64,000 nucleotides of DNA from Rouxiella silvae (GCF_002093625.1 NZ_MRWD01000025.1:1-64000); one strand, 5' to 3'; counted from the stretch's first letter, positions 1 to 9,575 are shown. Notes: generated by a model from the letters alone, not told the origin. Numbers and translations: made by a program.

Positions 1-462
1 ATTAAACCTACAGTCAAGCTGAGTAATTTAACTTTTATAAAATTTATCTTAAATTACTAGAAATAAACCGAACAAAGCCTTAGATTGCTCGAGTTCAGGT
101 AATGCTGTCTTGGTGTGTATGTGAAAAATTGATCTGCATTCAAAAAATGAGAATCAATTACCAAAAAGCCTATTTATTGTAGGGTTTTATTGGCGTAATA
201 TCATTTGAAGCACAAAGCATGCTTGATTTATTCAATTTGGAGCACCTTGTCTCCCCAAAGTTATGTGGGTTTTAGCTGGTTTATTTCAGTTCAATCATGA
301 CGTTAGAGGGCGGTAAGGTTCTGCTGCTTGACTGAGATATTAACACCTAATTAATTTGTGATGTTTTTAAAACGGAAAGTTAAATAACAGTAATTGTGAG
401 GCGTATTTACCGGTACGTCAGTTTTGCAATTTGGGGTCTTCCTCCGAGGCCTAGGGACTAAG
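1..462 (+). promoter_or_regulatory. cydA upstream region with ArcA-like sites
   Basis: No credible gene is seen here. The last ~120 bp are AT-rich. AGTTAAATAA at 378-387 matches the ArcA core WGTTAATTAW at 9 of 10 positions, and CTAATTAATT near 346-355 fits the reverse orientation less well. ArcA activation of cydAB under low oxygen is established in E. coli. Its operation here is inference from position and motif. No convincing FNR palindrome or single -35/-10 pair could be assigned. Confidence 0.4.
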
Positions 463-2031
463 ATGTTTGATATCGTTGAGCTGTCGCGTTTGCAGTTTGC
501 TTTAACGGCCATGTACCATTTTCTTTTTGTTCCATTAACGCTGGGTATGGCGTTTTTGTTGGCAATTATGGAAACGGTATACGTTTTATCGGGCAAACAA
601 ATCTATAAGGACATGACCAAATTCTGGGGCAAGTTATTTGCAGTTAACTTTGCACTGGGTGTGGCCACTGGCTTGACCATGGAGTTCCAGTTCGGAACCA
701 ACTGGTCATATTTCTCCCACTACGTCGGGGACATCTTTGGCGCACCACTTGCCATTGAAGGCCTGATGGCATTCTTCCTTGAGTCAACTCTCGTCGGGTT
801 ATTCTTCTTCGGCTGGGATCGTTTATCCAAAGTCCAGCACATGACGGTAACCTGGTTCGTGGCGCTTGGCTCCAACCTTTCCGCGCTGTGGATACTGGTC
901 GCTAATGGTTGGATGCAAAACCCGATAGCCTCCGAGTTCAACTATGAAACGATGCGTATGGAGATGGTCAGTTTCTCCGAGCTGGTTTTCAACCCAGTAG
1001 CGCAGGTGAAATTCGTTCATACCGTGGCCGCAGGTTACGTGACCGGTGCTATGTTCGTTTTAGCTATCAGCTCATACTATCTGCTTAAAGGTCGTGACAC
1101 TGCTTTTGCCAAGCGTTCCTTTGCGATTGCAGCCAGTTTTGGTTTGGCCGCCACGCTTTCCGTTATTGTTCTCGGCGACGAGTCCGGCTACGAGATGGGT
1201 GACGTGCAGAAAACCAAGCTTGCAGCCATTGAAGCAGAGTGGGAAACGCAACCAGCACCGGCAAACTTTACGCTGATCGGTCTGCCAAATCAGGACAAAA
1301 TGGAGAACCAATACTCCATCCAAATTCCTTATTTGCTCGGCCTTATTGCCACTCGCTCCGTCGATAAGCCGGTAATCGGTCTCAAAGAGCTGATGGCGCA
1401 GCATGAAGTGCGTATTAGAAACGGTATTAAAGCCTACACGTTGCTTGAAGAACTGCGCTCGGGTAATACCAATCCTGAAGTACGTAGCGACTTTGAGAAA
1501 ACCAAGGTTGACCTTGGGTATGGCATGCTGTTGAAACGCTATACCGAGAAAGTATCCGACGCGAGCGAAGCGCAAATCCAGCAGGCGACCAAGGATTCAA
1601 TTCCGCGCGTGCTGCCGCTGTACTTTGCTTTCCGCATCATGGTGGCATGTGGCTTCCTTATTCTACTGATTATTGGTCTGTCATTCTTTACCGTCCTTCG
1701 CGGACAGATTGGCAAGCGTCGATGGTTACATCGCCTAGCACTGTATGGATTACCGCTGCCGTGGATTGCAGTAGAAGCAGGGTGGTTTGTCGCCGAGTAT
1801 GGTCGTCAGCCTTGGGCAATCGGCGAGATTTTACCTACCGCAGTGGCAAACTCCTCGTTAACCACTGGCGACGTGCTTACCTCAATGATCCTTATCTGCG
1901 GGCTGTATACGCTGTTCTTGGTGGCTGAAATGTTCCTGATGTTCAAGTTCGCACGACTGGGACCGAGCAGCCTGAAAACCGGCCGTTATCATTTTGAACA
2001 GCCTGCCGCCTCAATTGAGCAAGCACAGTAA
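463..2031 (+). CDS. cydA: cytochrome bd-I ubiquinol oxidase subunit I (CydA)
   Basis: Inner-membrane quinol oxidase subunit that carries hemes b558, b595 and d, oxidises ubiquinol and reduces oxygen to water. The 522 residues equal the E. coli length. The chosen ATG at 463 gives the family start [12 protein letters not shown]; an in-frame ATG at 424 would add 13 non-conserved residues. His19, the expected heme ligand, falls in TAMYHFLF, and the b558-type His in [10 protein letters not shown] long periplasmic quinol-binding loop follows [15 protein letters not shown], as in the long-loop bd-I class. It is followed after 14 bp by cydB and then cydX, so this is the standard cydABX operon. Confidence 0.98.
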   Translation: MFDIVELSRLQFALTAMYHFLFVPLTLGMAFLLAIMETVYVLSGKQIYKDMTKFWGKLFAVNFALGVATGLTMEFQFGTNWSYFSHYVGDIFGAPLAIEGLMAFFLESTLVGLFFFGWDRLSKVQHMTVTWFVALGSNLSALWILVANGWMQNPIASEFNYETMRMEMVSFSELVFNPVAQVKFVHTVAAGYVTGAMFVLAISSYYLLKGRDTAFAKRSFAIAASFGLAATLSVIVLGDESGYEMGDVQKTKLAAIEAEWETQPAPANFTLIGLPNQDKMENQYSIQIPYLLGLIATRSVDKPVIGLKELMAQHEVRIRNGIKAYTLLEELRSGNTNPEVRSDFEKTKVDLGYGMLLKRYTEKVSDASEAQIQQATKDSIPRVLPLYFAFRIMVACGFLILLIIGLSFFTVLRGQIGKRRWLHRLALYGLPLPWIAVEAGWFVAEYGRQPWAIGEILPTAVANSSLTTGDVLTSMILICGLYTLFLVAEMFLMFKFARLGPSSLKTGRYHFEQPAASIEQAQ

Positions 2032-2045
2032 AGGAGAGAACCCTT

Positions 2046-3185
2046 ATGTTCGACTATGAAGTATTAAGGTTTATCTGGTGGGCGCTGATAGGTGTGCTGT
2101 TTATCGGCTTCGCGGTCACCGACGGATTCGATATGGGTGTCGGCATTCTGGTGCGGATTATTGGTAAAACGGATACCGAGCGTAGGATAATGATTAACTC
2201 GATTGCTCCCCACTGGGACGGTAATCAGGTTTGGCTCATTACCGCCGGTGGCGCTCTGTTTGCCGCCTGGCCAATGGTCTATGCGGCGGCTTTTTCCGGC
2301 TTTTATGCCGCGATGATCCTAGTCCTTTGCGCGCTGTTCTTCCGTCCGCTGGGCTTTGACTACCGCGCTAAAGTGGATGACAGACGCTGGCGCAACATGT
2401 GGGACTGGGGCATTTTTATCGGCAGCTTCGTTCCCGCGCTGGTATTTGGCGTAGCGTTTGGCAACCTGCTATTGGGTGTGCCTTTCCACATCGACGAATA
2501 TCTGCGTCTTTATTACACCGGTAACCTACTGCAGTTGCTCAACCCGTTTGGCTTACTGGCCGGAATTGTCAGCCTGACCATGCTGATAGCGCAGGGCGCG
2601 ACCTATTTGCAGATGCGTACTAGCGGCGAGCTTCATCTTCGCACCCGTGCTGCTTCGCAAATTTCGGCGCTGGTGATGATGGTGTGTTTCCTGGTGGCTG
2701 GCATCTGGCTGGTGAAGGGGATCGACGGCTACGTGATTACTTCGGCAATCAACACCGCCGCTGAATCAAATCCGCTGCGTAAAACGGTGGCACATGAGGC
2801 GGGTGCCTGGTTGCTTAACTATAATCGCATGCCGATTCTGTGGGCGATCCCGGCGTTGGGCGTAATTTTACCTTTATTTACCATTCTGCTTTCCAGGTTT
2901 AATAAAGGTGCATGGGCGTTCCTGACATCATCTTTGACTATTGCCTGTGTGATTCTCACTGCTGGCGTAACTATGTTTCCGTTTGTTATGCCATCGAGCA
3001 CCATGCCGAGCATGAGCCTGACCATGTGGGATGCAACGTCTAGCCCATTAACGTTGAAAGTGATGACCATCGTAGCCTGTATTTTCGTCCCGATTATCCT
3101 TCTTTATACCAGTTGGGCGTACTACAAGATGTTTGGTCGTCTGGATAAAAACTACATCGAAAACAACAAGCATTCGCTGTATTAA
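2046..3185 (+). CDS. cydB: cytochrome bd-I ubiquinol oxidase subunit II (CydB)
   Basis: Membrane subunit that pairs with CydA and stabilises the heme b595/d active site. It has 379 residues, the same as E. coli CydB, and is a highly hydrophobic multi-spanning protein starting MFDYEVLRFIWW. The family motif GFDMGVGIL lies near residue 30 and the conserved HWDGNQVWLI near residue 60. A strong Shine-Dalgarno (AAGGAGAG) precedes the ATG. It lies 14 bp after cydA and 27 bp before cydX, and is almost certainly co-transcribed with them. Confidence 0.98.
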   Translation: MFDYEVLRFIWWALIGVLFIGFAVTDGFDMGVGILVRIIGKTDTERRIMINSIAPHWDGNQVWLITAGGALFAAWPMVYAAAFSGFYAAMILVLCALFFRPLGFDYRAKVDDRRWRNMWDWGIFIGSFVPALVFGVAFGNLLLGVPFHIDEYLRLYYTGNLLQLLNPFGLLAGIVSLTMLIAQGATYLQMRTSGELHLRTRAASQISALVMMVCFLVAGIWLVKGIDGYVITSAINTAAESNPLRKTVAHEAGAWLLNYNRMPILWAIPALGVILPLFTILLSRFNKGAWAFLTSSLTIACVILTAGVTMFPFVMPSSTMPSMSLTMWDATSSPLTLKVMTIVACIFVPIILLYTSWAYYKMFGRLDKNYIENNKHSLY

Positions 3186-3212
3186 CTTCAACGGCAACAG
3201 GAGCCTGAAACT

Positions 3213-3326
3213 ATGTGGTATTTTGCCTGGATTCTCGGAACACTTCTTGCCTGCTCTTTTGGGATAATCACCGCCCTAGCGTTTGAGCACAGCGAAGAAA
3301 GCAAAGCAGCAAAAGAGAACAAATAA
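3213..3326 (+). CDS. cydX: cytochrome bd-I small subunit CydX
   Basis: A 37-residue single-span protein that in E. coli is required for stable, active CydAB and sits against CydA. The start MWYFAWILGTLL and the segment ACSFGIITALAFEH are nearly identical to E. coli CydX, and the length is the same. The tail after the membrane helix is short, charged and divergent, as usual. The ATG follows a good AGGAG. In E. coli the next gene is ybgE; here a terminator follows directly and no ybgE is visible. Confidence 0.96.
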   Translation: MWYFAWILGTLLACSFGIITALAFEHSEESKAAKENK

Positions 3327-3363
3327 AACACGCGGGGTAGGGGAATTTTCCGCCGCGATGGCA

Positions 3364-3388
3364 GGGGCTCTTAATGGGCCCCTTTTAT
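3364..3388 (+). terminator. rho-independent terminator of cydABX
   Basis: The stem GGGGCTC (3364-3370) pairs with GGGCCCC (3376-3382) across a TTAAT loop with one T-G wobble, followed by TTTTAT. It lies 38 bp after the cydX stop. Confidence 0.85.
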
Positions 3389-3584
3389 CAACTTGCTCAT
3401 TCACACAGCTAAATCGGGTAAGTAAAAACCTTTCTTTTATTTACATGATTTACAAAGCACTGACACTCTCATTTCATTGGCACATTGTGGCCGATAATTA
3501 TTTTCATTCCAGCCTAGCAACCCATTCCCAAGCTGAAATCAGTTGCGTATAGTAGGGCCGTCAAATTGCAACACGGGATGTAGA

Positions 3585-3989
3585 GTGAGTAATTCGTTGT
3601 TCCGATGGCCTGTCCGTGTCTATTACGAAGACACCGATGCAGGTGGTGTGGTGTACCACGCCCGTTACGTCGCCTTTTTTGAAAGGGCTCGCACAGAGAT
3701 GTTGCGCCAACGCAACTTTCACCAGCATCAGTTGCTGGAAGACCATGTCGCTTTTGCAGTTCGCCGTATGACGGTTGACTATCTGGCCCCGGCACGACTT
3801 GACGACTTGCTGGATGTCCAGAGTGAAATAACCGAAATTCGGGGAGCTTCACTTACCTTTGCACAACGAATTCTTGATTCGCATGGAAACCTTCTGTGTA
3901 GTGCAGACGTGTTAATTGCATGCATCGATCCACATCAAATGAAGCCACGAGCGCTTCCTAAGTCTATTGTCGCGGAGTTCAAGCAGTGA
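3585..3989 (+). CDS. ybgC: acyl-CoA thioesterase YbgC of the Tol-Pal cluster
   Basis: Hot-dog-fold thioesterase that acts on acyl-CoA or acyl-ACP and is encoded first in the Tol-Pal operon. From GTG 3585 the protein has 134 residues, as in E. coli, starting (M)[17 protein letters not shown]. The catalytic Asp is in [13 protein letters not shown], the signature of the 4-hydroxybenzoyl-CoA thioesterase family. The C-terminus [15 protein letters not shown] matches E. coli. A longer in-frame start at 3543 has no conserved residues. The stop overlaps the GTG of tolQ by four bases, which suggests translational coupling. Confidence 0.95.
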   Translation: MSNSLFRWPVRVYYEDTDAGGVVYHARYVAFFERARTEMLRQRNFHQHQLLEDHVAFAVRRMTVDYLAPARLDDLLDVQSEITEIRGASLTFAQRILDSHGNLLCSADVLIACIDPHQMKPRALPKSIVAEFKQ

Positions 3990-4672
3990 CTGACATGAAC
4001 ATTTTTGATTTATTTTTAAAGGCCAGCATCTTGGTTAAGCTGATCATGCTTATCCTGATCTGTTTTTCCATTGCCTCTTGGGCCATCATCATTCAGCGCA
4101 CAAAAGTGTTGAATGCGGCAACCCGTGAAGCAGAAGCGTTTGAAGATAAATTCTGGTCCGGTATTGAGCTTTCTCGTTTATATCAGGAAAGCCAAGGCCG
4201 TCGTGACACCTTGAGTGGTGCCGAGCAGATTTTCCATTCTGGCTTTAAAGAGTTTGCCCGTTTGCATCGTGCAAACAGCCATGCCCCAGAGTCGGTTATT
4301 GAAGGCTCATCGCGCGCGATGCGCATCTCTTTCAACCGTGAACTTGAGTCACTTGAAACCCATATTCCTTTCCTTGGCACCGTAGGTTCAATCAGCCCGT
4401 ACATCGGTCTGTTCGGGACTGTTTGGGGTATCATGCACGCGTTTATCGGTTTGGGTTCAGTTAAGCAAGCTACGCTGCAAATGGTTGCCCCAGGTATTGC
4501 CGAGGCACTGATCGCCACTGCTATCGGTTTGTTCGCCGCAATTCCTGCCGTTATGGCCTATAACCGTCTGAATCAGCGCGTTAATAAACTCGAACAAAAT
4601 TACGATAACTTCATGGAAGAGTTCACGGCTATCCTGCACCGTCAGGCTTTCTCTCGCGAAAGCAGTAATTAA
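3986..4672 (+). CDS. tolQ: Tol-Pal proton-channel subunit TolQ
   Basis: Inner-membrane MotA/ExbB-family protein that forms, with TolR, the proton-motive-force motor that energises TolA. The 228 residues have three membrane segments: one near residues 15-37 and two in the C-terminal half around [10 protein letters not shown] and [15 protein letters not shown], where channel-lining threonines are expected. The start is a GTG overlapping the ybgC stop and gives [10 protein letters not shown] as in E. coli. An ATG three codons later is the alternative. tolR follows after 11 bp. Confidence 0.97.
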   Translation: MTDMNIFDLFLKASILVKLIMLILICFSIASWAIIIQRTKVLNAATREAEAFEDKFWSGIELSRLYQESQGRRDTLSGAEQIFHSGFKEFARLHRANSHAPESVIEGSSRAMRISFNRELESLETHIPFLGTVGSISPYIGLFGTVWGIMHAFIGLGSVKQATLQMVAPGIAEALIATAIGLFAAIPAVMAYNRLNQRVNKLEQNYDNFMEEFTAILHRQAFSRESSN

Positions 4673-4683
4673 GGGAGGAAAGC

Positions 4684-5112
4684 ATGGCTCGAGTACGAGG
4701 TCGTCATCGTCGCGAACTGAAGTCTGAGATCAACATCGTCCCGCTGCTTGACGTTCTGTTGGTGCTGTTGCTTATTTTTATGGCAACGGCGCCCATCATT
4801 ACTCAGAGTGTTGAAGTGGACCTGCCAGACGCGACAGACTCTAAAACTGTGTCCACCGATGATAACCCGCCGGTTATCGTTGAAGTGTCTGGCGTAGGCC
4901 AATACACCATTGTTATTGACCATCAAAGAATGGAACAACTGCCGGAGCAGCAGGTTATTGCGGAAGCAACAAAACGCATACAGGCCAATCCGAAGACTGT
5001 TTTCCTGATCGGTGGAGCAAAAGAAGTGCCCTATGACGAGATCATAAAGGCGCTCAACTTGCTGCATCAGGCTGGTGTGAAATCTGTAGGTCTGATGACA
5101 CAGCCAATCTGA
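4684..5112 (+). CDS. tolR: Tol-Pal motor subunit TolR
   Basis: ExbD-family protein with one N-terminal membrane helix and a periplasmic domain, working with TolQ to couple proton flow to TolA movement. Length is 142 residues, identical to E. coli. The essential membrane Asp23 is present in NIVPLLDVLLVLLL. The periplasmic part (about 45-142) keeps FLIGGAKEVPYDEIIKALN and the C-terminal VGLMTQPI. The ATG has a GGGAGGAA ribosome site overlapping the tolQ stop region. Confidence 0.97.
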   Translation: MARVRGRHRRELKSEINIVPLLDVLLVLLLIFMATAPIITQSVEVDLPDATDSKTVSTDDNPPVIVEVSGVGQYTIVIDHQRMEQLPEQQVIAEATKRIQANPKTVFLIGGAKEVPYDEIIKALNLLHQAGVKSVGLMTQPI

Positions 5113-5143
5113 TCCAAGGGTAATGGGTGACATTTATTTTAAA

Positions 5144-5184
5144 CCTGGCCAGTGTACGTTAATAAAGAACGTGTGCTGACCGGG
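5144..5184 (+). other. long inter-cistronic hairpin between tolR and tolA
   Basis: Bases 5144-5160 pair with 5168-5184 around a 7-base loop: 17 positions with one C-A mismatch and four G-T wobbles. It is followed by CTTTAG rather than a clean T-run, so it is a weak terminator at best. It could be an attenuator, an RNA-processing site or a stabiliser that sets tolQR against tolA levels. The pairing is seen; the function is not known. Confidence 0.5.
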
Positions 5185-5214
5185 CTTTAGCAATCCTGTG
5201 TTGGGAAATCTATT

Positions 5215-6570
5215 TTGGTAAAGGCAACTGCAACTGAACAAAACGATAAGCTCAAACGCGCCGTTATTGTTTCGGTCGTTCTGCATATCATATTGATAGC
5301 CCTGTTGGTCTGGAGCTCTCTCGAAGAGGACACCAGCATGAGCGGCGGCGGTGGCGGTACGGATATTTCAGCCGTAATGGTCGATTCCGGTGCCGTGGTT
5401 GATCAATATAATCGTGAGCAACAGCAGCAGGCTGACGCTAATCGCGCTCAGCAATCGCACCAGAAAAAATCTGAGCAGCAGGCTGAAGAGTTGCAACAGA
5501 AGCAGGCTGAACAACAGCAGCAACTGAAAGAGCTTGAAAAAGAACGTTTAGCAGCCCAGCAGGCGGCACAGCAACAGAAGGCCGATCAGGCCAAAGAAGC
5601 TGCCGAATCCGCAAAGCAGGCTGCACAGGAACAAAAACAGGCTGCTGCAGCGCAGGCTAAACAGGCCGCAGAGCAGCAGAAGCAGGCTGCCGCCGAACAG
5701 GCGAAAGAGGCTGCAGAAGATGCGAAACAGGCTGCTGCAGACGCCAAGGCTGCCGCAGTAAAAGAACAGCAAAAGCAGGCAGCCGATGCTGCTGCAAAAG
5801 CCAAGGCCGAAGCCGACAAAGTCGCTAAATCTCAGGCTGATGCACAGAAAAAAGCCGAAAGCGAGGCCAAGAAACAGGCCGACGCCGACGCAGCAGCTGC
5901 CGCCAGTGCCAAGAAACAGGCTCAGGCTGACGCGAAGAAGCAGGCAGATGCCGAAGCTAAAAAAGCCGCAGCCGATGCAGAGAAGAAAGCCGCGGCCGAA
6001 GAAGCTAAACAGGCTGCTGCCGATGCGAAAGCTGCTGCTGCCAAAGAAGCTGCCGAAGCGAAAGCTACAGCCGCCAAAGAGGCCGCTGCCGAGAAGGCTG
6101 CCGCCGCTAAGGAAGCTGCCGCCGAGAAAGCCGCCGCCGCCAAGTCTGCTGCGGATGCTAAGAAGAAAGCCGCTGCTGCTGCAGCGAAAGAATCTTCTGA
6201 CGTTAACGATTTGTTTGGTGGTTTAGCATCGTCTAAAAACGCGCCGAAAGGTGGCGGTGGAGCTGCTGGCGTAGGTAAAAATAAGAAGAGCGGGGCATCG
6301 GGTGCGGACATTTCCAACTATGCTGGTCAGGTTGAAGCCGCAATAAAGAGCCGTTTCTATGACTACCAGTCATACATTGGCAAAACCTGTTCGTTACGCA
6401 TTAAGCTCGCACCAAATGGAACGTTGCTAGATATTCAGTCTGAGGGCGGCGATCCGGCTCTGTGTCAGGCCGCGATTACAGCGGCTCGACAGGCAAGGAT
6501 CCCGAAACCACCGTCTCAGGATGTTTATGAAGTGTTTAAAAATGCACCGGTAGACTTTAAGCCTCAGTAA
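5215..6570 (+). CDS. tolA: Tol-Pal envelope-spanning protein TolA
   Basis: Periplasm-spanning protein anchored in the inner membrane that links the TolQR motor to TolB and Pal at the outer membrane, needed for outer-membrane constriction; also a receptor component for group A colicins and filamentous phage. Domain I has one membrane helix near residues 15-36 (SVVLHIILIALLVW, with the conserved His). Domain II, about 75-335, is a long Ala/Lys/Gln/Glu helix with repeated KQAAAE/KAAAEK units. Domain III, about 350-451, keeps two Cys (GKTCSLRIK and PALCQAA) and YEVFKNAPVDFKP. At 451 residues it is about 30 longer than E. coli TolA, all in domain II. The start is TTG at 5215; this rare codon fits MVKATATEQNDKLKRA. 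Confidence 0.95.
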   Translation: MVKATATEQNDKLKRAVIVSVVLHIILIALLVWSSLEEDTSMSGGGGGTDISAVMVDSGAVVDQYNREQQQQADANRAQQSHQKKSEQQAEELQQKQAEQQQQLKELEKERLAAQQAAQQQKADQAKEAAESAKQAAQEQKQAAAAQAKQAAEQQKQAAAEQAKEAAEDAKQAAADAKAAAVKEQQKQAADAAAKAKAEADKVAKSQADAQKKAESEAKKQADADAAAAASAKKQAQADAKKQADAEAKKAAADAEKKAAAEEAKQAAADAKAAAAKEAAEAKATAAKEAAAEKAAAAKEAAAEKAAAAKSAADAKKKAAAAAAKESSDVNDLFGGLASSKNAPKGGGGAAGVGKNKKSGASGADISNYAGQVEAAIKSRFYDYQSYIGKTCSLRIKLAPNGTLLDIQSEGGDPALCQAAITAARQARIPKPPSQDVYEVFKNAPVDFKPQ

Positions 6571-6885
6571 TGGGGCCTAAAATGGCCAAGGTTATTGAAG
6601 TCGCAGTTGAAAATATTCTTGTTTAGGATATTTGCGATGGCTTATCTGGTGTTTATGTAGTTTTGTGTGCATTGGTTTGTTAAAATTCTGCTAGTTTATC
6701 GCGGAAAGAATAAGCCGGTCAGACTTCATGGCCCGCAGGCGTCTGAGCAGTATAAAACAGCGGTAAACCGTGCATTCCCAACATGGAAATCGGGAAGGTC
6801 ATGCGCGGTTCTTTTGCTGTTTATGACGATGTTTGGCGGGGCGTAAGATTTCTTTCGGGCTCAGAGTCCAGATAAGGGAGATACA
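6571..6885 (+). other. tolA-tolB intergenic region with stem-loops
   Basis: No gene is seen in these 315 bp. There is a hairpin at 6720-6745 (CAGAC/GTCTG with an inner GCC/GGC), and around 6771-6810 the segment CGTGCATTCCC can pair with GGGAAGGTCATGCGCG, followed by TTCTTTTGC. E. coli has a promoter upstream of tolB, and the same is plausible here. The structures could be a 5' leader of tolB or an internal termination signal. Confidence 0.4.
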
Positions 6886-8178
6886 ATGAAACAGGCAATT
6901 CGAGTAGCGTTCGGCCTATTGATGATGTTGGCGACGGCCGCGCATGCTGAAGTTCGCATCGAGATAACCCAGGGTGTTGATTCGGCACGTCCTATCGCAG
7001 TGGTGCCTTTCAAATGGGCGGGTCCGGGGACTCCTCCGCAGGATATCGGCGGCATCGTTGCGGCTGACCTGCGTAATAGCGGTAAATTTAACCCGATCGA
7101 CACTGCGCGTATGCCACAACAACCGACTACAGCGGCTGAAGTGACGCCCGCTGCCTGGAGCGCGTTGGGTATTAACGACGTTGTCGTAGGACAAATTCAG
7201 CCCGGCGGTGACGGCAGCTATCTGGTTTCTTACCAGTTGGTCGACACTTCTGGTGCATCTGGTACGGTTATTTCTCAGAATCAATACAAAATCACCAAGG
7301 AATGGCTGCGCTATGCAGGCCACACCGCGAGTGATGAAGTATTCCAGAAACTGACCGGAATAAAAGGGGCTTTCCGCACCCGTATCGCGTACGTCGTGCA
7401 GACCAACGGTGGAAAATTCCCGTATGAACTGCAAGTATCGGACTATGACGGCTACAATCAGTTTGTCGTGCATCGTTCGACTGAGCCTTTGATGTCACCG
7501 GCTTGGTCTCCAGACGGCAGCAAACTGGCGTATGTTACTTTTGAAAGCGGGCGTTCTGCACTGGTGGTACAGACGTTAGCTAACGGTGCTATCCGTCAAG
7601 TTGCCGATTTCCCGCGTCACAACGGTGCACCGGCATTTTCTCCGGACGGTACAAAACTGGCGATGGCCCTGTCTAAATCAGGCAGCCTGAACCTGTATGT
7701 TATGAATTTATCCTCTGGTCAAATGAGCCAGGTTACTGACGGACGCAGCAACAGCACTGAGCCAGCCTGGTACCCAGACAGTCAAAATCTGGCATTTACC
7801 TCGGATCAGGGCGGTCGTCCTCAGGTGTATAAAGTAAATATTAATGGCGGTGCGCCACAGCGTCTGACGTGGGAAGGTTCTCAGAATCAAAACTCAGATG
7901 TTAGCTCCGATGGAAAATTCCTTGTAATGGTTAGTTCCGCAAGCGGCAGCCAACACATCGCCAAACAAGATCTGGAAACGGGAGCCGTTCAAGTATTAAC
8001 GGACACGTACCTGGATGAAACGCCTAGTATCGCGCCGAATGGCACCATGATTATTTACAGCTCCTCACAGGGACTGGGTAAGGTGTTGCAGTTGGTTTCG
8101 ACTGATGGGCGTTTCAAAGCGCGTCTTCCGGCTACCGAGGGTCAGGTATCTTCTCCTGCCTGGTCGCCGTACCTGTGA
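6886..8178 (+). CDS. tolB: Tol-Pal periplasmic protein TolB
   Basis: Periplasmic protein that binds Pal through its propeller and TolA through its N-terminus, so it controls Pal mobility during outer-membrane constriction. It has 430 residues, as in E. coli. The signal peptide is residues 1-21, ending TAAHA before EVRIEI. An N-terminal alpha/beta domain reaches about residue 160. A six-bladed beta-propeller follows, with recognisable repeats [32 protein letters not shown] and [16 protein letters not shown] strong AAGGGAG ribosome site precedes the ATG. Confidence 0.98.
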   Translation: MKQAIRVAFGLLMMLATAAHAEVRIEITQGVDSARPIAVVPFKWAGPGTPPQDIGGIVAADLRNSGKFNPIDTARMPQQPTTAAEVTPAAWSALGINDVVVGQIQPGGDGSYLVSYQLVDTSGASGTVISQNQYKITKEWLRYAGHTASDEVFQKLTGIKGAFRTRIAYVVQTNGGKFPYELQVSDYDGYNQFVVHRSTEPLMSPAWSPDGSKLAYVTFESGRSALVVQTLANGAIRQVADFPRHNGAPAFSPDGTKLAMALSKSGSLNLYVMNLSSGQMSQVTDGRSNSTEPAWYPDSQNLAFTSDQGGRPQVYKVNINGGAPQRLTWEGSQNQNSDVSSDGKFLVMVSSASGSQHIAKQDLETGAVQVLTDTYLDETPSIAPNGTMIIYSSSQGLGKVLQLVSTDGRFKARLPATEGQVSSPAWSPYL

Positions 8179-8223
8179 TGCATGTTTAGATATGTATGGC
8201 AAATTATAAAAAGGATTATCGGA

Positions 8224-8733
8224 ATGCAACTTAATAAAGTGCTGAAAGGCCTGCTGCTGGCTCTGCCAGTTATGGCAATCGCTGCTTGTAGTTCACACAA
8301 AACCGCAGACAACGGCCAAGCTGGTTACGGCGCTGGCACGGGTACCGGTACTGAAAACGGCAATATGTCTTCAGAAGAACAAGCTCGTCAGCAGATGCAA
8401 GAACTGCAGAAGAACAACATCGTTTACTTCGGTCTGGACAAGTATGATGTTTCTTCTGATTACGCTCAGATGCTGGATGCACACGCTGCATTCCTGCGTA
8501 GCAACCCGTCTTACAAAGTGACTGTTGAAGGTAACGCCGACGAACGTGGCACACCTGAATACAACATCGCATTGGGCGAGCGTCGTGCTACTGCAGTTAA
8601 AATGTATCTGCAAGGCAAAGGCGTTTCTGCTGACCAAATCTCTATCGTTTCTTACGGTAAAGAAAAACCAGCTGTACTGGGTCATGACGAAGCGGCTTAC
8701 GCTAAAAACCGTCGTGCCGTACTGGTATACTAA
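8224..8733 (+). CDS. pal: peptidoglycan-associated lipoprotein Pal
   Basis: Outer-membrane lipoprotein whose OmpA-like domain binds peptidoglycan and, alternately, TolB. It has 169 residues from ATG 8224, which follows AAAAGGATTATCGGA; a longer frame from 8182 lacks a proper signal. The lipobox AIAAC places the acylated Cys near residue 21. A Gly/Thr/Asn-rich linker follows, then the OmpA-C domain from about residue 60 with [16 protein letters not shown] and LGERRA, the region that binds diaminopimelate. cpoB follows after 9 bp. Confidence 0.97.
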   Translation: MQLNKVLKGLLLALPVMAIAACSSHKTADNGQAGYGAGTGTGTENGNMSSEEQARQQMQELQKNNIVYFGLDKYDVSSDYAQMLDAHAAFLRSNPSYKVTVEGNADERGTPEYNIALGERRATAVKMYLQGKGVSADQISIVSYGKEKPAVLGHDEAAYAKNRRAVLVY

Positions 8734-8742
8734 GAGAATCGC

Positions 8743-9528
8743 ATGAGCAGTAACTTCAGACATCACCTGTTGAGTCTGTCGTTATTGGTTGGCGTAGCGG
8801 CCCCCTGGGCCGCTACTGCCTCGGCGCCAATCAGTAATGTCGGCTCTGGCTCGATAGAAGATCGAGTCACCACTCTTGAGCGTATCTCCAACGGTCAAGG
8901 TCAGCTATTAAACCAACTCCAACAGCAAGTCTCTGACAACCAGAGCGATATTGCGAATCTTCGTGGTCAAATACAAGATAACCAATATCAGCTGAAACAG
9001 ATTACCGATCGTCAAAATCAGATCCTTCAGCAGATAGCATCAATGCAAAGCTCAGGTGGCGCTCCTGCGGCCGCAGCGGGCTCTTCTGCCGGTGCAGCAA
9101 CTGCTGATACGGGTTCTGACTCGGCGCCTGCCAGCAGCGCGCCAGCGAGCTCAGGGAATCCTGATACCGACTACAATGCTGCCGTTTCGTTAGCACTGGA
9201 AAAGAAACAGTTCGATCAGGCTATTTCTGCATTCCAGGCGTTCATCAAGCAGTATCCAGATTCGACTTACCAGCCTAATGCCAATTACTGGTTAGGCCAG
9301 TTGTATTACAACAAGGGTAAGAAAGATGATGCGGCATATTATTATGCTGTCGTGGTCAAAAACTATCCGAAGTCACCGAAAAGCCCAGATGCAATGTACA
9401 AGGTCGGGATCATCATGCAGGAAAAAGGCCAGAGCGATAAAGCAAAAGCCGTGTTCCAGCAGGTGGTTAAACTCTACCCGAACAGTGAATCTGCCAAGCA
9501 GGCTCAAAAACGTTTGTCTTCAAAATAG
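8743..9528 (+). CDS. cpoB: cell division coordinator CpoB (YbgF)
   Basis: Periplasmic protein that coordinates septal peptidoglycan synthesis (PBP1B) with Tol-driven outer-membrane constriction. It has 261 residues (E. coli 263). The signal peptide ends near residue 28 (TATASA). A Gln-rich coiled coil, about 40-110, is the trimerisation segment. A Ser/Ala/Gly-rich linker follows, then TPR repeats from about 140 (DYNAAVSLALEKKQFDQA, then YWLGQLYYNKGKKDDA and YKVGIIMQEKGQSDKA). It closes the Tol-Pal operon. Confidence 0.96.
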   Translation: MSSNFRHHLLSLSLLVGVAAPWAATASAPISNVGSGSIEDRVTTLERISNGQGQLLNQLQQQVSDNQSDIANLRGQIQDNQYQLKQITDRQNQILQQIASMQSSGGAPAAAAGSSAGAATADTGSDSAPASSAPASSGNPDTDYNAAVSLALEKKQFDQAISAFQAFIKQYPDSTYQPNANYWLGQLYYNKGKKDDAAYYYAVVVKNYPKSPKSPDAMYKVGIIMQEKGQSDKAKAVFQQVVKLYPNSESAKQAQKRLSSK

Positions 9529-9540
9529 TGCGTCATTCAG

Positions 9541-9575
9541 GCCCGAAAAATAACCATATCGACTATTTTTCGGGC
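9541..9575 (+). terminator. terminator of the Tol-Pal operon
   Basis: A perfect 12-bp inverted repeat, GCCCGAAAAATA (9541-9552) with TATTTTTCGGGC (9564-9575) around an 11-base loop, 12 bp past the cpoB stop. There is no long T-run after the stem, but A/T pairs at its top make an equivalent signal in both directions. Confidence 0.7.

Noticed and set aside
129-144. FNR site upstream of cydA
   Set aside because: TTGAT-N4-ATTCA matches only the first half of the FNR palindrome well, and it is over 300 bp from the gene.
144-165. Fur box upstream of cydA
   Set aside because: AATGAGAATCAATT only partly resembles the Fur consensus and there is no iron-related gene next to it.
3283-3552. 89-residue ORF between cydX and ybgC as a possible ybgE
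   Set aside because: It overlaps cydX out of frame and runs through the terminator, and its translation has no resemblance to YbgE and no membrane pattern.
5548-6317. Long ORFs in other frames and on the opposite strand of tolA
   Set aside because: They are products of the Ala/Lys codon repeats of TolA; no ribosome sites and low-complexity translations.
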